From Candidatus Gastranaerophilales bacterium (GTDB taxonomy: Bacteria; Cyanobacteriota; Vampirovibrionia; Gastranaerophilales; Gastranaerophilaceae), in the NCBI GenBank assembly GCA_944325065.1, contig CALUYS010000001.1:161439-225438 (forward strand): a stretch of 64,000 bases of DNA, written 5' to 3'. Shown piece by piece: positions 25,679-34,628 of the stretch. Made by a program: the position numbers and the translations under genes. The notes below the pieces were generated by a model. That model saw nothing but the letters and a program-made list of their open reading frames with translations. It was not told the DNA's origin and made no database searches. Position 1 is the first letter of the stretch; each line of letters begins with the position of its first letter.

Positions 25679-27004
25679 ATGAACATAATAAATACAAAAA
25701 CACGAAATTTTACAAAAGAAGATTTAATTAGAGATTATTTATTTAGTGCAAAATATCCAAATTTATTTAAAATTGGACTTGAATATGAACGAATAAGTAT
25801 AAATAATATAACAAATTCTACAGCCAATTATTTTGGAAAAAATGGAATTGAAAATTTTTTAAAAACTTTTTCTAAAATATACAACTGGAAACCAATTTTA
25901 GATAATGGACATATAATAGGTATTGAATCAAATAATTTTACAACAATAACCCTCGAACCTGGCGGTCAACTTGAGATAAGCTTAAAACCACAAAATAATG
26001 TTTATCAAATTGAAAAAGAAATTGAATATTTAAATAATCAATTAAAAGATTTATCTGAAAGATTTAATTTAAAATTTATTGAATATGGTATAAATCCAAC
26101 ATGCAAAGCATATGAAATACCAATAATTCCAAAACAAAGATACCAAATTATGGCTAATCATTTAAACTTAAAAATGTCAAAATTCATGATGAGACAAACA
26201 AGTGGTATTCAAACGGCTTTTGATTTTGAAAGTGAAACAGATGCTGCAAAAAAAATCACATTATCGATAAAACTTAGTCCAATTGTAACAGCTATATTTG
26301 CAAATTCTCCAATATATAATAAAAAGCTTACAAAATTTAAATCAATGCGTTCACTTGCTTGGATTTATACTGATAAAAATCGTTGTGGATTATTAAATGA
26401 AGACTTGCTTGAAAACTTTTCTTTTAGTAAATATATAAATTATATATTTAACATTCCTGTCATTTTTATTGTAAGGAATAATAAAATCATTGAATTTGAT
26501 AAAAAAACAACGTTTAGCGATTTTTATAATTTTGGATTTAATGGAATACAAGCCCAAAAAGAAGATTATTTATTACATTCTTCACTTTTTTTCCCAGATG
26601 TAAGACTAAAAAGTTATATTGAAATTAGAAATCACGATTGTCAAAATGGTATTTTAAAATATTCTATACCTGCATTTTACAAAGGTATTTTTAAAGATAT
26701 AAAAACCTTTAATTCCATAAATACGATTTTAAATGAATTTACTTTTGATGAATTAAAACATGCAAAATTATCAAGTGCAAAATATGGTTTAAAGGGTTAT
26801 TTAGGAAATTATCAAATTCAAGATATTGCTTGTGATATATTAAAACTTGCCTTTAGTGCTCTTGAAAATGACCCTGACCAGAAATACTTAGTTCCTTTAT
26901 TAAATTTAACATTAAACGGATTATCACCTGCTGATATTCTAATTAACAAATATAATAATTTAAATTCAGATTTTAATAAATTTATGAATTATTTAAAAAA
27001 ATAG
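25679..27004 (+). CDS. gshA: Glutamate-cysteine ligase, GCS2/plant type
   Basis: This ATP-dependent ligase joins glutamate and cysteine, the first step of glutathione synthesis. Seen: GLEYERIS at residues 33-40 and TLEPGGQLEIS near 91-101, which are the substrate-site motifs of the plant, alpha-proteobacterial and cyanobacterial class, and MRQTSGIQTAFDFESE near 180. It is 441 residues, the normal length. gshB is not in this window, so it is not known whether glutathione or gamma-glutamylcysteine is made. No ribosome site is evident before the ATG. Confidence 0.92.
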   Translation: MNIINTKTRNFTKEDLIRDYLFSAKYPNLFKIGLEYERISINNITNSTANYFGKNGIENFLKTFSKIYNWKPILDNGHIIGIESNNFTTITLEPGGQLEISLKPQNNVYQIEKEIEYLNNQLKDLSERFNLKFIEYGINPTCKAYEIPIIPKQRYQIMANHLNLKMSKFMMRQTSGIQTAFDFESETDAAKKITLSIKLSPIVTAIFANSPIYNKKLTKFKSMRSLAWIYTDKNRCGLLNEDLLENFSFSKYINYIFNIPVIFIVRNNKIIEFDKKTTFSDFYNFGFNGIQAQKEDYLLHSSLFFPDVRLKSYIEIRNHDCQNGILKYSIPAFYKGIFKDIKTFNSINTILNEFTFDELKHAKLSSAKYGLKGYLGNYQIQDIACDILKLAFSALENDPDQKYLVPLLNLTLNGLSPADILINKYNNLNSDFNKFMNYLKK

Positions 27005-27076
27005 TTTATATATATGGTTTACTTTTATATATCAATCATTAAAATGTGGATATAAAAAATATGAAAGGTATACAAA

Positions 27077-27625
27077 ATGGCTAAATTAAATGGTCAATCA
27101 TTGCTTGTCAATGCGGTTTCAGGATTAACAAATACGTATAGTATTCTTGCTCAAAGTTATCCAAACGGTGTAACTTTAGAAGATCTAAATAATAGTGATA
27201 ATTATAAAAATTTAAATTTAAATAAAAGTTTTTTAAGTTATTTATCATCCAATTTTCAAAATATTGATAAAGATAATGATGGCGTTATAAACGCAAATGA
27301 TATAACAACATTGACAAATAATTTAAACACACAAGGATTAAGTTATAATGAACTTGTTCAGTTATGTTCTCAAAATGGGCTTGGTTCCAGCTCTTTACTT
27401 TCAACTGTTTTGACTTACTTTAATGATATAGATACAAATGGGGATGGCAAAGTTTCAAATTCTGAAATTACAGCCTGGAGTAATAAAGTTGAGGAAGAAA
27501 AGGTTAAAAGTGAACTAAATGCTTTTAAACCGAGTAATATGTCTTTGTTTTATGTTGATGATACATCAACAGATTCTTCAAGTATTTTAGATGGTAGATA
27601 TCCGGATCTTGACAATTTAACATAA
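27077..27625 (+). CDS. EF-hand calcium-binding protein
   Basis: This 182-residue protein carries two canonical EF-hand loops: Asp64, Asp66, Asp68, Gly69 and Asp75 in DKDNDGVINAND, and Asp119, Asn121, Asp123, Gly124 and Glu130 in DTNGDGKVSNSE. They are about 55 residues apart, so this is a paired EF-hand rather than a dockerin. No signal peptide is present. The N-terminus (MAKLNGQSLLVNAVSGLTNTYS) is a short helix, like other surface-exported small proteins of this lineage, but this is a guess. GAAAGG before the ATG supports the start. It converges on the GH77-like gene with a 3-nt gap. Its role is unknown; calcium sensing or structural calcium binding is likely. Confidence 0.8.
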   Translation: MAKLNGQSLLVNAVSGLTNTYSILAQSYPNGVTLEDLNNSDNYKNLNLNKSFLSYLSSNFQNIDKDNDGVINANDITTLTNNLNTQGLSYNELVQLCSQNGLGSSSLLSTVLTYFNDIDTNGDGKVSNSEITAWSNKVEEEKVKSELNAFKPSNMSLFYVDDTSTDSSSILDGRYPDLDNLT

Positions 27626-27628
27626 TAT

Positions 27629-29704
27629 TTATTTTGGATTAATATTATTTTTCTTTTTATTATATAAATAAATGCCACCACCTGTAACTAAAGTAACGCC
27701 AGCTATTATAGTTGCACCAATTATTCCAAGTGTTTTTTTATTTTTACCCCAAAATATTTCTTTATTTGCTTCAATTTCTGTTTGAGGTCCTTTTTCATAT
27801 AAGATTTTTGCAAATTTTTTCACCTTTTTATAAAGTGATTTATTTGTCTTATCCAAGCCTTTAGCTTCCATAACTTTTTTATATGCATCCATAGAATTTA
27901 ATCCATGACCATTTTGCAAAGCTTGATGATATGTCTTTTCATAATCTTTAGGTATTCTATATCGGTAATTTTTAGAACTGTTCAAACTTTGTGCATCAAA
28001 CTCTTGATTTCTACCATAAATATCCATATAAAAAAGTTTGTTATTTTTCGCCATTTTTATTTGTGCAAATTTAGCTCTTACAAAATTCATAGGCAATTTT
28101 AAATCTATATTTTCAGACAAATGTAATTCTTTAATTAATGCTAATCTTTGTTTTTCTAATCTTTCATTTAAATTACTATTTTCATCATCATGGATACCAT
28201 CAATATATTCATCGCCTTCACTTAAACGACGAAGAGATATATGATCATGATTATTTGTCATATAAAAATAACCGTCGTCTTTAACTTTACGTTTTTTTAA
28301 ATTTTCAACTGTTGCAAAATTTATATCCTCATAAGCAGTACTTTGAACAAATTTATGATTTTCAAATTCACTTCTAATATTTCCATTTGGGAATAAAGAG
28401 AAATCATTTGGTGAAGCTTCAATTTCATAAATTATATCATTTGGATTATATTTTTCACCTTTAATTTCTTTAATTTTAGATTCAATACGATTCAATAAAA
28501 TTTCGCCTAGATTATTTATTGTATAAATATTATCATGTTTAATTTCATAATTTTCTATAACACTTTTAGCTAAATTATTTATTGAAGGTGACACATAAGC
28601 CCAACCGACATCAAAACGAATTCCATCATAACGTTTTGCAAAAAATTCTACTTTTTCCATTAATAACTTATTTGCATCACTTAATGAATCTTTAATTTCA
28701 GAATATTTTAAAGCAGGCAATCCCCAACCGATATTTGCAACAGGATAGCTAGGATTATCACTTTTTTCAAAAGCATTAGGATGCGCCCACACTTCATCTA
28801 ATGAAAAACCTATTAGACAATCTCCAAAAAGTTTTAAGTTTTTTTTATTTAATTTTTGTCTATTTTCATTTAAATGCTCATCTGCTAAAAATTGTTCAAA
28901 ATAATATTTATCTATCTCAAATCTATTCTTTTCTTTTAATTCCTGAATACGTTTTTTACGCTTTACTTCATCATAACTTTTATTATATAAATTTTTATCA
29001 ATTTCAACAGTTTCCCTATTTGTCCAACAAAATGGATTATTATTCCCATATTCTTTGATTAAAATATTATATAAAGCTTTTGATTCGAGTCTATTTTCAT
29101 TTTGTTTTTTATATTCTTCAAATTTTTTAGTTAAAATTTCTGGTTTTTTAAGTATAAAATTATTATATGCTGTATTTAATGCTTTAGTAAAAGGAGTTTC
29201 TGATTGACTTTTTAAAGAACGATTTTTAGGTAATATATTTGACAAATTAGTAAATTTATCATTATCAACTGAATTATTTGCTTTAACAACCATCTTAATA
29301 TCATCAAATGAAAGAATATTGCCATATTTATCATCAGCTAATCTTTCTAAATCAATATTTTGAATACCAAGCGATAAAGCAGTAGATGAATAATTAGAAT
29401 AAAATAGCCCACCTTTTTTTTCCATTGGCATTATTTCACCTTGTGGTAAAACTTTAATAGCATTAATACCCATATATGTTTTCATTAGATCAAAAAAACT
29501 TAACGCATTTGGATTGCCTAAGTTACTGATTCCAACATCATTATTGCAAATAGGTAAACAAGTATCCTGAACTATTAGTATATTTGTTCCATCATTACCA
29601 ATTAATTTTTTAACGTCATTTTGAATTTCTTCAAATTCTTTACGTTCTTTTGTTGTTAAAGCACGTCCAAAACTAAAATGATTACTAATATTTTTTATTT
29701 TCAT
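27629..29704 (-). CDS. GH77-like (4-alpha-glucanotransferase family) protein with C-terminal membrane anchor
   Basis: The middle of this 691-residue protein resembles amylomaltase (MalQ): LPICNNDVGISNLGNP near 50, FGDCLIGFSLDEVWAHPNAF at 293-312, and DGIRFDVGWAY with a candidate nucleophile Asp365, IYEIEAS with Glu427 or Glu429 as acid/base, and NNHDH with Asp487. MalQ transfers alpha-1,4-glucan segments, so glycogen or maltodextrin rearrangement is plausible. Unusual points are a highly charged insertion (about 140-290), an N-terminal SFGRALTTKE segment, and a C-terminal hydrophobic helix (about 660-682) ending in lysines, i.e. a tail anchor. Activity is unproven because flanking motifs are diverged. 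Confidence 0.75.
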   Translation of the reverse strand: MKIKNISNHFSFGRALTTKERKEFEEIQNDVKKLIGNDGTNILIVQDTCLPICNNDVGISNLGNPNALSFFDLMKTYMGINAIKVLPQGEIMPMEKKGGLFYSNYSSTALSLGIQNIDLERLADDKYGNILSFDDIKMVVKANNSVDNDKFTNLSNILPKNRSLKSQSETPFTKALNTAYNNFILKKPEILTKKFEEYKKQNENRLESKALYNILIKEYGNNNPFCWTNRETVEIDKNLYNKSYDEVKRKKRIQELKEKNRFEIDKYYFEQFLADEHLNENRQKLNKKNLKLFGDCLIGFSLDEVWAHPNAFEKSDNPSYPVANIGWGLPALKYSEIKDSLSDANKLLMEKVEFFAKRYDGIRFDVGWAYVSPSINNLAKSVIENYEIKHDNIYTINNLGEILLNRIESKIKEIKGEKYNPNDIIYEIEASPNDFSLFPNGNIRSEFENHKFVQSTAYEDINFATVENLKKRKVKDDGYFYMTNNHDHISLRRLSEGDEYIDGIHDDENSNLNERLEKQRLALIKELHLSENIDLKLPMNFVRAKFAQIKMAKNNKLFYMDIYGRNQEFDAQSLNSSKNYRYRIPKDYEKTYHQALQNGHGLNSMDAYKKVMEAKGLDKTNKSLYKKVKKFAKILYEKGPQTEIEANKEIFWGKNKKTLGIIGATIIAGVTLVTGGGIYLYNKKKNNINPK

Positions 29705-29853
29705 TCCCTTCTCTCTTAAGTTATCTACTAATCTAATAATTAAAAACTTGTAAAAATATTTTTTGCTATTAAGATAGATAAATTTAAAGTTTTTGTTACA
29801 ATAGCCGATTACATTATTATAGGATATAATAAATATAATTAAGGATTAGTAAA

Positions 29854-30645
29854 ATGAAAATTTTAATTTCAAATGATGATGGAATAAATGCAACAGGTAT
29901 TAAATGTTTAAGTGAAGCTTTATCACAAGATCATGATGTATATATTATAGCTCCAGATAGAGAACGAAGTGCTGCAGGGCATTCTTTAACATTGCATACA
30001 CCATTGAGAGTTGATGAAATAGATGCTCAATATGGTTCAAAACGTACATGGGTAACAACAGGCACACCTGGTGATTGTGTAAAAATAGGTTTAAGTGCTA
30101 TTCTAGATGATAATGAAAAACCTGATATTGTTATATCAGGTATAAATCATGGTCCAAATTTGGGTGCTGATATTCTATACTCAGGAACTGTATCTTGTGC
30201 TATGGAAGGAGCAATGCTTGGATATCCATCAATAGCTGTTTCATTATCCTGTCTTGCTTGTCATCTTGAACATTTTAAAACTACATCAGATTTTATTACA
30301 AAATTTTTACCTAAAATTAAAGAAATAAATTTTCCACAAAAAACTGTTTTAAATATTAATACACCTGCACTTGGAAAAGATGATATAGTTGGTGTAGCAA
30401 TAACAAAACTTGGAACACGTATGTTTACTAATACTTATGAAAAACGTAAAGATCCACGAGGGAAAACATATTATTGGATGGCTGGAGAACTTATAAAATA
30501 TGATGAAGACGATGGAACTGATATAAACGCCATAAGACAAAATAAAATTTCAATCACTCCTATTACATTTGAAATGACATTTGATGAAATTATGCCAGAT
30601 CTAGAAAAAGCTTTTTGTGAAAATGGCAATTGTAACTGGTTTTAA
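29854..30645 (+). CDS. surE: 5'/3'-nucleotidase SurE
   Basis: SurE is a metal-dependent phosphatase acting on nucleoside monophosphates, and in some species on polyphosphate. Seen: the N-terminal NDDGINATGI at residues 7-16 with metal-binding Asp8 and Asp9, PDRERSAAGHSLTLH at 34-48, and SGINHGPNLGADILYSGTVSCAMEGAM near 93-119. The length of 263 is typical. AAGGA is 8 nt before the ATG. It is followed after 14 nt by the ThiS-like gene and is probably co-transcribed. Confidence 0.96.
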   Translation: MKILISNDDGINATGIKCLSEALSQDHDVYIIAPDRERSAAGHSLTLHTPLRVDEIDAQYGSKRTWVTTGTPGDCVKIGLSAILDDNEKPDIVISGINHGPNLGADILYSGTVSCAMEGAMLGYPSIAVSLSCLACHLEHFKTTSDFITKFLPKIKEINFPQKTVLNINTPALGKDDIVGVAITKLGTRMFTNTYEKRKDPRGKTYYWMAGELIKYDEDDGTDINAIRQNKISITPITFEMTFDEIMPDLEKAFCENGNCNWF

Positions 30646-30659
30646 AGGTGGGTTTTAAA

Positions 30660-30866
30660 ATGATAGTAAAAATAAATGGTAAATTAGAAAATATTAATGA
30701 TAATATTAATACACTTTCTCAACTTATCGAAAGTTTGAATGACAAACTTCCAAAATTATTTGCTATTGAAAAAAATGGTAAAATAATATATAAAGAAAAT
30801 TATGATGATGAATCTATTAATAATAACGATCAAATAGAAATCGTGATGTTTTGTGGTGGTGGTTAA
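30660..30866 (+). CDS. thiS: ThiS-like sulfur carrier protein
   Basis: This small ubiquitin-fold protein of 68 residues has the ThiS pattern: MIVKINGKLENI at the start and an FCGGG C-terminus. In ThiS the terminal glycine is thiocarboxylated and donates sulfur to thiazole synthesis with ThiG. Here the tail is Gly-Gly-Gly, one glycine longer than usual. I choose ATG 30660 (AAAGGTGG lies nine bases upstream) over the GTG at 30648. No thiG, thiF or other thiamine gene is in the window, so its partner must be elsewhere. It overlaps the response regulator gene by 4 bp. Confidence 0.8.
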   Translation: MIVKINGKLENINDNINTLSQLIESLNDKLPKLFAIEKNGKIIYKENYDDESINNNDQIEIVMFCGGG

Positions 30867-31579
30867 TTTTTATTACATACACCTTCTGGCATAAGTTTAT
30901 AACCACCACCATATACTGTTTGTATATATTTTTTACCATTTGAAATTTTATCCAATTTTGAACGTAAATGACGGATGTGAACACGTATTGTTTCTACATC
31001 ATCATCTTCTTGATAACCCCATATTTCCTTTAAAAGTCTTGATGATGAAACCATACATCCATGATTTTGAACAAGTATATTTAATATATCAAATTCAATT
31101 GGAGTTAACTTTGTTTTTTTATCAAAAATTTTAACCTCATATGACTCATTTAACAAAATTATATCTCCAATAGTTGATATTTCCTTAATAACAACAGATG
31201 TTGGAATAGAATGAGTTCGTTTTAGAAGAGCTTTAACACGAACAATCAATTCTTCCATTTCAAATGGTTTTACTAAATAATCATCAACACCAATATTAAA
31301 TCCTTGAATTTTGTTCTTTAAAAAACCTAAAGCTGTTAACATCAGAATAGGTATATTTTCTAAATTTTTATTTTCCCTTATTCTTTTTGCAACAGTATAT
31401 CCATCAATACTTGGCATCATAACATCAAGAATTATTAAATCAGGCATTTCTTGTTTACAAAGAGCAAAACCAACAGTCCCTTCGTAAGCTTGGATAACAT
31501 CAAATCCTGACAATTCAAGATTTATTTTTATTAACTCATTTATCGATTCATCATCATCTATAACTAAAATTTTATTCAT
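30863..31579 (-). CDS. OmpR-family response regulator, RpaA/RpaB-like
   Basis: Two-component DNA-binding regulator, 238 residues. The receiver domain (1-120) has Asp8, Asp9, the phospho-acceptor Asp52 in ILDVMMPSIDG and Lys104 in LVKPFE. The C-terminal winged helix (about 135-232) has TPIEFDILNIL and YIQTVYGGGYKL. Among cyanobacteria the closest pattern is RpaA/RpaB, but which one cannot be told. No histidine kinase is adjacent. It is last in the minus-strand translation cluster, 19 nt after the HicB-like gene. Confidence 0.93.
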   Translation of the reverse strand: MNKILVIDDDESINELIKINLELSGFDVIQAYEGTVGFALCKQEMPDLIILDVMMPSIDGYTVAKRIRENKNLENIPILMLTALGFLKNKIQGFNIGVDDYLVKPFEMEELIVRVKALLKRTHSIPTSVVIKEISTIGDIILLNESYEVKIFDKKTKLTPIEFDILNILVQNHGCMVSSSRLLKEIWGYQEDDDVETIRVHIRHLRSKLDKISNGKKYIQTVYGGGYKLMPEGVCNKN

Positions 31580-31598
31580 TTCTTATTAATACTTTCAT

Positions 31599-31886
31599 TT
31601 ATCCAGGACAAATATCCTCCCAGTCGATACTATCATCATTTTCACTATTATCATTTTTTGGTTCGATAATTTCTATTCCATCTTCAATCATAATATTTAG
31701 CATAAGTTTTAACTGTTTTTTATAATTTTTATGAGCAATTTCACTTGTTTTAGCACAAAAACAAAAACTTGGCAATTCTTTTATTTCAATATAATGATAA
31801 AGCTCACCAACAAAATCTAAATCTGTCCCTTCAATTAAAGTCCAATTAAGATTTAAATAATAATCAATATCTTTAACAACTGCCAT
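31599..31886 (-). CDS. HicB-like protein (no adjacent HicA)
   Basis: This 95-residue protein aligns by eye with the HicB antitoxin fold: DIDYYLNLNW (strand 1), YIEIKELPSFCFCAKT where HicB has IPELPGCxxxG, and a helix KNYKKQLKLMLNIMIEDGIEI followed by EPK. No C-terminal DNA-binding domain and no HicA toxin gene are adjacent. It may be a single-domain HicB relative with another function. The tail is acidic. It lies 11 nt from the GerMN gene and 19 nt from the response regulator. Confidence 0.6.
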   Translation of the reverse strand: MAVVKDIDYYLNLNWTLIEGTDLDFVGELYHYIEIKELPSFCFCAKTSEIAHKNYKKQLKLMLNIMIEDGIEIIEPKNDNSENDDSIDWEDICPG

Positions 31887-31897
31887 TTTTTATTACC

Positions 31898-32500
31898 TTA
31901 TTCACTAAATAATGATTCTTGTGTTAAAGGCTGTTTTATTATTACACCTTCTCCACCAATTACATCAGCTTGTTTTCCATTTATATATAAATATATATCC
32001 TTGTTTATTTTGGTTTGTGATACTGTTTTTATCAACTGTTTTAAACGATTATAAATACTGTCAGTTCCACCACCATATTGAAATTTATCATTTAAATTTA
32101 TAATAATATATTTATCTGTTTCTTTTATATTAAGCAATTTTGTGCCACTAGGTATTTCCGTATAAAATCCATTTCTTTTGTTTTCTTCACCTGGACCTTC
32201 TAAAAGAGCTTCGATAGCTGATTTTAAAGTATCATCATTATTATCAACTTTTGTTTCTATGGCTAAAAAACTAACTTTTCCACTTTGTGTCTCTTTCAAA
32301 AAATAAGTATAAACTTTTTTTTCAATTTTATTATCACCATTATCTTGATTCTGAATTATTTCATCAGGTATTTTTTTGTTTGTTCTTTTTTTTACATCAT
32401 CAATTTTTGAGTTTAAAAAATTATCAACTAGATTATTTTTAAAATAAAAAAAACCTAATATAATAAAAAATACTACAAATATTTTAGAAAATAAATTCAT
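31898..32500 (-). CDS. GerMN-domain membrane-anchored protein
   Basis: This 200-residue protein has an N-terminal membrane anchor (residues 5-25) and a GerMN domain (about 65-185). Motifs: LLEGPGEENKRNGFYTEIPSGTKLLNI and IINLNDKFQYGGGTDSIYNRLKQLIKTV. The domain is named from a spore germination protein but is widespread in non-sporulating bacteria and cyanobacteria; its function is not well defined. It is extracytoplasmic. Located between the DUF2993 gene (25 nt) and the HicB-like gene. Confidence 0.85.
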   Translation of the reverse strand: MNLFSKIFVVFFIILGFFYFKNNLVDNFLNSKIDDVKKRTNKKIPDEIIQNQDNGDNKIEKKVYTYFLKETQSGKVSFLAIETKVDNNDDTLKSAIEALLEGPGEENKRNGFYTEIPSGTKLLNIKETDKYIIINLNDKFQYGGGTDSIYNRLKQLIKTVSQTKINKDIYLYINGKQADVIGGEGVIIKQPLTQESLFSE

Positions 32501-32525
32501 AATCTAAATGTCTCCTAGATAATAA

Positions 32526-33386
32526 TTATACATTTTTACAAACTATAAATACACCATCAAAAATAATTTCATTATTTATAATATCTATATTCTGAATAAC
32601 ATTTAAACCTTTATTATCTTTATTCAAAGACACATCAAAATTTAAAGGGTTAAAAATATTTAATATAGATAAAATATTATCGGATGAAAAACTTAAAGAA
32701 TTATTTAAATTAAAATCATCAATTACAATTTCACCATTTTGAACTTTAAGACTAAAATCAGAATTTATAGTTTTAGTCCCAATAAAAGGTAATAAAACTT
32801 TAAAATCCATATATATACGATTATTTGTTATAGTAAATTGAGGTTCATAAACTTTCATTGATAAAATATTTGAAAAAGATATATTGAATTTATTAATTTT
32901 TTCACGATATTTAGGTCTTAATATATTTTTATTTAAATCACTTTGGGTAATTTTACCTTCATATTTTAATACTAAATTTTCAGGAAATGTAAAATCATAA
33001 GAATTAAACTTAACTTGATTATAATCACAAATAGTATATGCTTTTACATTAGAAATATAAAATCCTTCAAATTTTACTTTATCTGAAGTAAGGTTTAAAC
33101 TTTTAAATTTTCCTTCAATTAAATTTTTGCCACCAAAAGCTACCATGTTTACATCAAAATCTGAATTAGTTTCCTTTTTCAAAGCATATTTAACACGATT
33201 TTCAGCAATATTAGTTAAAAGCCAATTTGTACCAGATATTTTACTTATCGTTGAAGCAAATTTACCACCAACTGGATACGGTTCACTGGGACAATAATTT
33301 TTTATATCTTCAATAGCATAAGTTATATTTTGTAACAAAACTATAACAAACAAAAAAATTATTAAAAGATTACATATTCTTTTCAT
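32526..33386 (-). CDS. DUF2993 (LmeA-type) secreted protein
   Basis: This 286-residue protein has a signal peptide (residues 1-24) and the beta-rich DUF2993 domain, with VDMNMVAFGGKNLIEGKF-like text near 80 (NSDFDVNMVAFGGKNLIEG) and repeated beta strands to the end. DUF2993 members bind phospholipid and are common in actinobacteria and cyanobacteria, which fits the lineage. It overlaps the truB stop by 4 nt (ATGA), so it is translationally coupled to a tRNA gene, a curious combination. Confidence 0.8.
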   Translation of the reverse strand: MKRICNLLIIFLFVIVLLQNITYAIEDIKNYCPSEPYPVGGKFASTISKISGTNWLLTNIAENRVKYALKKETNSDFDVNMVAFGGKNLIEGKFKSLNLTSDKVKFEGFYISNVKAYTICDYNQVKFNSYDFTFPENLVLKYEGKITQSDLNKNILRPKYREKINKFNISFSNILSMKVYEPQFTITNNRIYMDFKVLLPFIGTKTINSDFSLKVQNGEIVIDDFNLNNSLSFSSDNILSILNIFNPLNFDVSLNKDNKGLNVIQNIDIINNEIIFDGVFIVCKNV

Positions 33387-34249
33387 ACAAATACCTTCTC
33401 AAGTTCTATTTTATTATTAACTACTTTACCTATAGCTTGTAAGTTATTATGATATATAAGCATTAATATTTTATTATTGCACTTTAAATTAAAATTTTCA
33501 ATACTTTGACCAAATTTTATTTTCTTTAATTGGCTTTCATTTACACTTAAAGTTTCGTAAGGTAATACATCAATTGGATTAATTAGATTATTTTCTAATA
33601 TTTCAAGGTTTTGAAAATCACTAATAGCATTATCAAATTTAAATCCATTTGAAATTATTCGTTTTAAACTAGTCATAATGGCACCACAACCTAAATAATT
33701 TCCCATATCATTTATAATAGAACGGACATAAACACCTTTTTTACAAGATACAATAAACTCACCCTTTTTTTGTTTGTTATCATAACTTAAAAGTTTAATA
33801 TTATCAATATAAATTGTTTTTTTAGGTAAATTTTCTATTTCAAAACCTTTACGAGCCAGATTATATAATTTCTGTCCATTGACTTTAACAGCAGAAAAAG
33901 CAGGTACTTCTTGCAAAAATTCACCATTAAAACGATTTAAAACCAAAGTAATTATTTTTTCATTAATTTTGGAAAAATCAAAATTTAAAACTTTAACAAC
34001 ATTTCCATCAATATCATACGAATCAGATTTTTTCCCCAACTCAAAAGTAGCAATATATTTTTTATTATTAGGCAAATAATCAATTAATCTAGTAGCTTTA
34101 CCAACAGCAACAGGCAATACACCCGTTGCCAATGGATCCAAAGTCCCGCAATGACCTATTTGTTTTATGTTTAAAACTTTTCTTAAAATATAAACAACTT
34201 TTGAGGAAGTAATTCCACTTGGTTTATTTATATTTAAAAATCCAAACAT
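33383..34249 (-). CDS. truB: tRNA pseudouridine-55 synthase
   Basis: TruB converts U55 of the T-loop of all tRNAs to pseudouridine. Seen: LNINKPSGITSSKVV at the N-terminus, the catalytic HCGTLDPLATGVLPV with Asp38, and GAIMTSLKRIISNGF near 190. The length of 288 is usual and includes a small PUA-like C-terminus. It follows rbfA by 3 nt, in the conserved infB-rbfA-truB order. Confidence 0.97.
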   Translation of the reverse strand: MFGFLNINKPSGITSSKVVYILRKVLNIKQIGHCGTLDPLATGVLPVAVGKATRLIDYLPNNKKYIATFELGKKSDSYDIDGNVVKVLNFDFSKINEKIITLVLNRFNGEFLQEVPAFSAVKVNGQKLYNLARKGFEIENLPKKTIYIDNIKLLSYDNKQKKGEFIVSCKKGVYVRSIINDMGNYLGCGAIMTSLKRIISNGFKFDNAISDFQNLEILENNLINPIDVLPYETLSVNESQLKKIKFGQSIENFNLKCNNKILMLIYHNNLQAIGKVVNNKIELEKVFV

Positions 34250-34252
34250 ATT

Positions 34253-34606
34253 CTATATTTCATCCCTTGATATTTTTTCAATTAACTCAAGAACTTTCAT
34301 ACCTCGTGCAAAAGATTCATCTAAATAAAATTTTAAATCCGGAGTAACTCTCAAACGAATGCGTTTCCCTATATTATATCGAATTTGAGATTTATGTGAA
34401 TTTAAAGCTTCGAATATTTTTTTCTTTTCGTCTTCATTTTCTTCCAAAATTGAAAAATAAATTTTGGCAAATGAATTATCATGTGACATAACAACGTCAG
34501 TTATTGAAACTAAAGTTGAAATTCTATTATCTTGAATTTCAGATAATAATATTTGAGAAATTTCACGCATCATTGCTTTTCTCACTTTTTCATTACGTAA
34601 AGTCAT
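34253..34606 (-). CDS. rbfA: Ribosome-binding factor A
   Basis: RbfA assists late 16S rRNA processing and 30S maturation. Seen: RNEKVRKAMMREISQIL, VSITDVVMSHDNSFAKIYFSIL and RLRVTPDLKFYLDES. I take ATG 34606 with GAGG nine bases upstream (117 residues) rather than the TTG at 34621. It lies 22 nt downstream of infB and 3 nt upstream of truB. Confidence 0.95.
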   Translation of the reverse strand: MTLRNEKVRKAMMREISQILLSEIQDNRISTLVSITDVVMSHDNSFAKIYFSILEENEDEKKKIFEALNSHKSQIRYNIGKRIRLRVTPDLKFYLDESFARGMKVLELIEKISRDEI

Positions 34607-34628
34607 AATATAAAACCTCAAACTATAT

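Noticed and set aside
27077-27625. Dockerin domain (cellulosome)
   Set aside because: The two calcium loops are about 55 residues apart and lack the dockerin duplicated helix pattern; a general EF-hand protein is the safer call.
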